Source of the DNA: Pseudomonas sp. ICMP 561 | GTDB lineage: Bacteria > Pseudomonadota > Gammaproteobacteria > Pseudomonadales > Pseudomonadaceae | Assembly (NCBI RefSeq): GCF_002699985.1 | Contig: NZ_LKBT01000045.1 | Coordinates: 62,001-126,000 of the forward strand | Direction: 5' to 3' | DNA length: 64,000 bases | Part shown: positions 63,130-64,000 of the stretch, in pieces | Layout of the letters: each line of letters starts with the position of its first letter | Position numbering within the stretch: position 1 is the first letter of the stretch | Translations under genes and position numbers: made by a program | The notes under the pieces: model-generated | Databases searched by the model: none | Told to the model about the DNA's origin: nothing | What the model saw: only the letters and a program-made list of their open reading frames with translations

Positions 63130-64000
63130 ATGCACGCACACTTGATCAAATTACTCAGCCTGTCCGGCCTGACCGCAGCACTGATGGCAATCAGCAGCGG
63201 CGCACGTGCAGACGAGTTGCAAGCGCCCAACTTCACCGCGGAGCCCTGCTGCCAGCTGTGCCCGCAAGCGCATGACGCCAGAAACTACACCACGCGCTAC
63301 CAGCAGAACTTCACCACGCTGGTGCAAGCAGAAGGTGACTGGCTGTTCCGTACCCAGGAAGACCTGCGTACCGAATTCAACACCACGCCAGAAGGCTATC
63401 GCCGCATGCAACAACTGCACGATGCCTTCAAGAGCAAAGGCGTTGAACTGGTAGTGGTGTATCAGCCGACTCGCGGCCTGGTGGATCGCAACAAACTGTT
63501 CCCTGCCGAACGCGACAAGTTCGACTATGAAAAAGCGCTGACCAACTACAAGGCCATGCTGGGTCGCTTCGACAAGATGGGCTACTGGGTTCCGGATCTG
63601 TCGCCGTTGACCAACGAGCAACAGGCCCATGATTTCTATTTCCGCGGTGACCAGCACTGGACGCCATACGGCGCCCAGCGCACCGCGAAAATCGTTGCCG
63701 AAACCGTGAAGAAAATCCCGGGCTACGCCGACATTCCAAAGCGTGAATTCGAAAGCCACGTTTCGGGACGCATGGGCAAAACCGGTACCCTGCACAACAT
63801 GGCAGCGCAATTGTGCGGTAACACCTACGCGATCCAGTACATGGACCAGTTCACCACCGAGCCTAAAGGCGAGGCCGGTGACGGCGACCTGTTCGGTGAT
63901 TCCGGCAACCCGGAAATCACTCTGGTCGGTACCAGTCACAGCGGCAAGAACTACAACTTCGCCGGCTTCCTGCAAGAGTACATCGGTGCCGACATCCTTA
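63130..64000 (+). CDS. algX: Alginate O-acetyltransferase AlgX, N-terminal 290 residues
   Basis: The gene runs off the window. From the ATG at 63130 (a second ATG at 63124 is too close to GAGAAGG) a signal peptide leads to an SGNH-like acetyltransferase domain. The triad fits P. aeruginosa numbering: D174 and H176 in GDQHWTPYGA, and S269 in LVGTSHSG. Paired cysteines occur near the N terminus (EPCCQLCPQA) and in AAQLCGNTYA. AlgX transfers acetyl groups to alginate in the periplasm. It starts 13 bases after algG. Confidence 0.95.
   Translation, partial: MHAHLIKLLSLSGLTAALMAISSGARADELQAPNFTAEPCCQLCPQAHDARNYTTRYQQNFTTLVQAEGDWLFRTQEDLRTEFNTTPEGYRRMQQLHDAFKSKGVELVVVYQPTRGLVDRNKLFPAERDKFDYEKALTNYKAMLGRFDKMGYWVPDLSPLTNEQQAHDFYFRGDQHWTPYGAQRTAKIVAETVKKIPGYADIPKREFESHVSGRMGKTGTLHNMAAQLCGNTYAIQYMDQFTTEPKGEAGDGDLFGDSGNPEITLVGTSHSGKNYNFAGFLQEYIGADIL

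Overview
The window is chromosomal DNA from a Pseudomonas of the fluorescens/putida type. The alginate operon (algD-alg8-alg44-algK-algE-algG-algX) in its usual order, the acidic amino acid genes aatP-aauS-aauR, a CapA/CapB-like cold shock protein, the hupN-yejK neighbourhood and dense REP/BIME repeats all point to this genus. Most of the sequence is GC-rich core genome. The clear exception is an AT-rich stretch at about 37.05-38.45 kb. I see no rRNA, tRNA, CRISPR array or insertion sequence.

Layout. 0-3.8 kb: the end of a glutamate/aspartate ABC transporter (aatP) and its sensor/regulator pair aauS-aauR. 3.9-4.2 kb: glpM. 4.3-8.6 kb: a minus-strand operon with a GntR regulator, an ADP-ribosylglycohydrolase-family hydrolase, an NCS1 permease and a PfkB kinase, resembling E. 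coli yegTUVW with a different transporter. 8.7-10.4 kb: a DsbA-family oxidoreductase and an alpha/beta hydrolase. 10.7-14.1 kb: metE and divergent metR. 14.2-19.0 kb: glycine cleavage genes gcvH-gcvP-gcvT behind a sigma-54 promoter with three GcsR-like boxes. 19.4-20.2 kb: cold shock and RDD proteins. 20.4-25.5 kb: lptG/lptF, pepA, holC and a small acidic protein. 25.7-33.7 kb: valS, rlmF, hupN, yejK, a membrane-anchored glutaredoxin-like protein, a GST and a GIY-YIG protein. 33.7-35.5 kb: a SnoaL-like protein and an MFS carrier.

35.8-38.5 kb is the most unusual part. A promoter leads into a strongly folded element (35890-35995) and a broken coding relic. An orphan type VI secretion hcp follows, overlapping a DUF4225-like putative effector, which overlaps a multi-pass membrane protein that is probably its immunity partner. 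Base composition changes abruptly inside the effector gene, suggesting a swapped C-terminal module.

38.6-43.2 kb: the general amino acid transporter aapJQMP on the minus strand, with a candidate sigma-54 promoter. 43.3-49.5 kb: a carboxylesterase, rhlB, moaC-moaD-moaE, an orphan carbohydrate-binding-like protein and a PIN-PhoH ATPase. 49.8-51.0 kb: a polysaccharide deacetylase-like protein that lacks normal metal ligands. 51.08-52.62 kb: thirteen tandem units of a REP doublet, several practically identical. 52.7-53.5 kb: yaaA. 53.5-64.0 kb: a long algD control region with an AlgU-type promoter, then the alginate genes up to the window edge inside algX.

How the genes work together: three sets concern amino acid supply (aat/aau, aap, gcv), and the last two of these have -24/-12 promoters. 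The alginate genes form one assembly line: precursor oxidation (AlgD), polymerisation under c-di-GMP control (Alg8/Alg44), periplasmic scaffold and modification (AlgK, AlgG, AlgX) and export (AlgE). At least 20 REP-type doublets or half-sites of about eight sequence families sit at gene ends and sometimes supply the stop codon.
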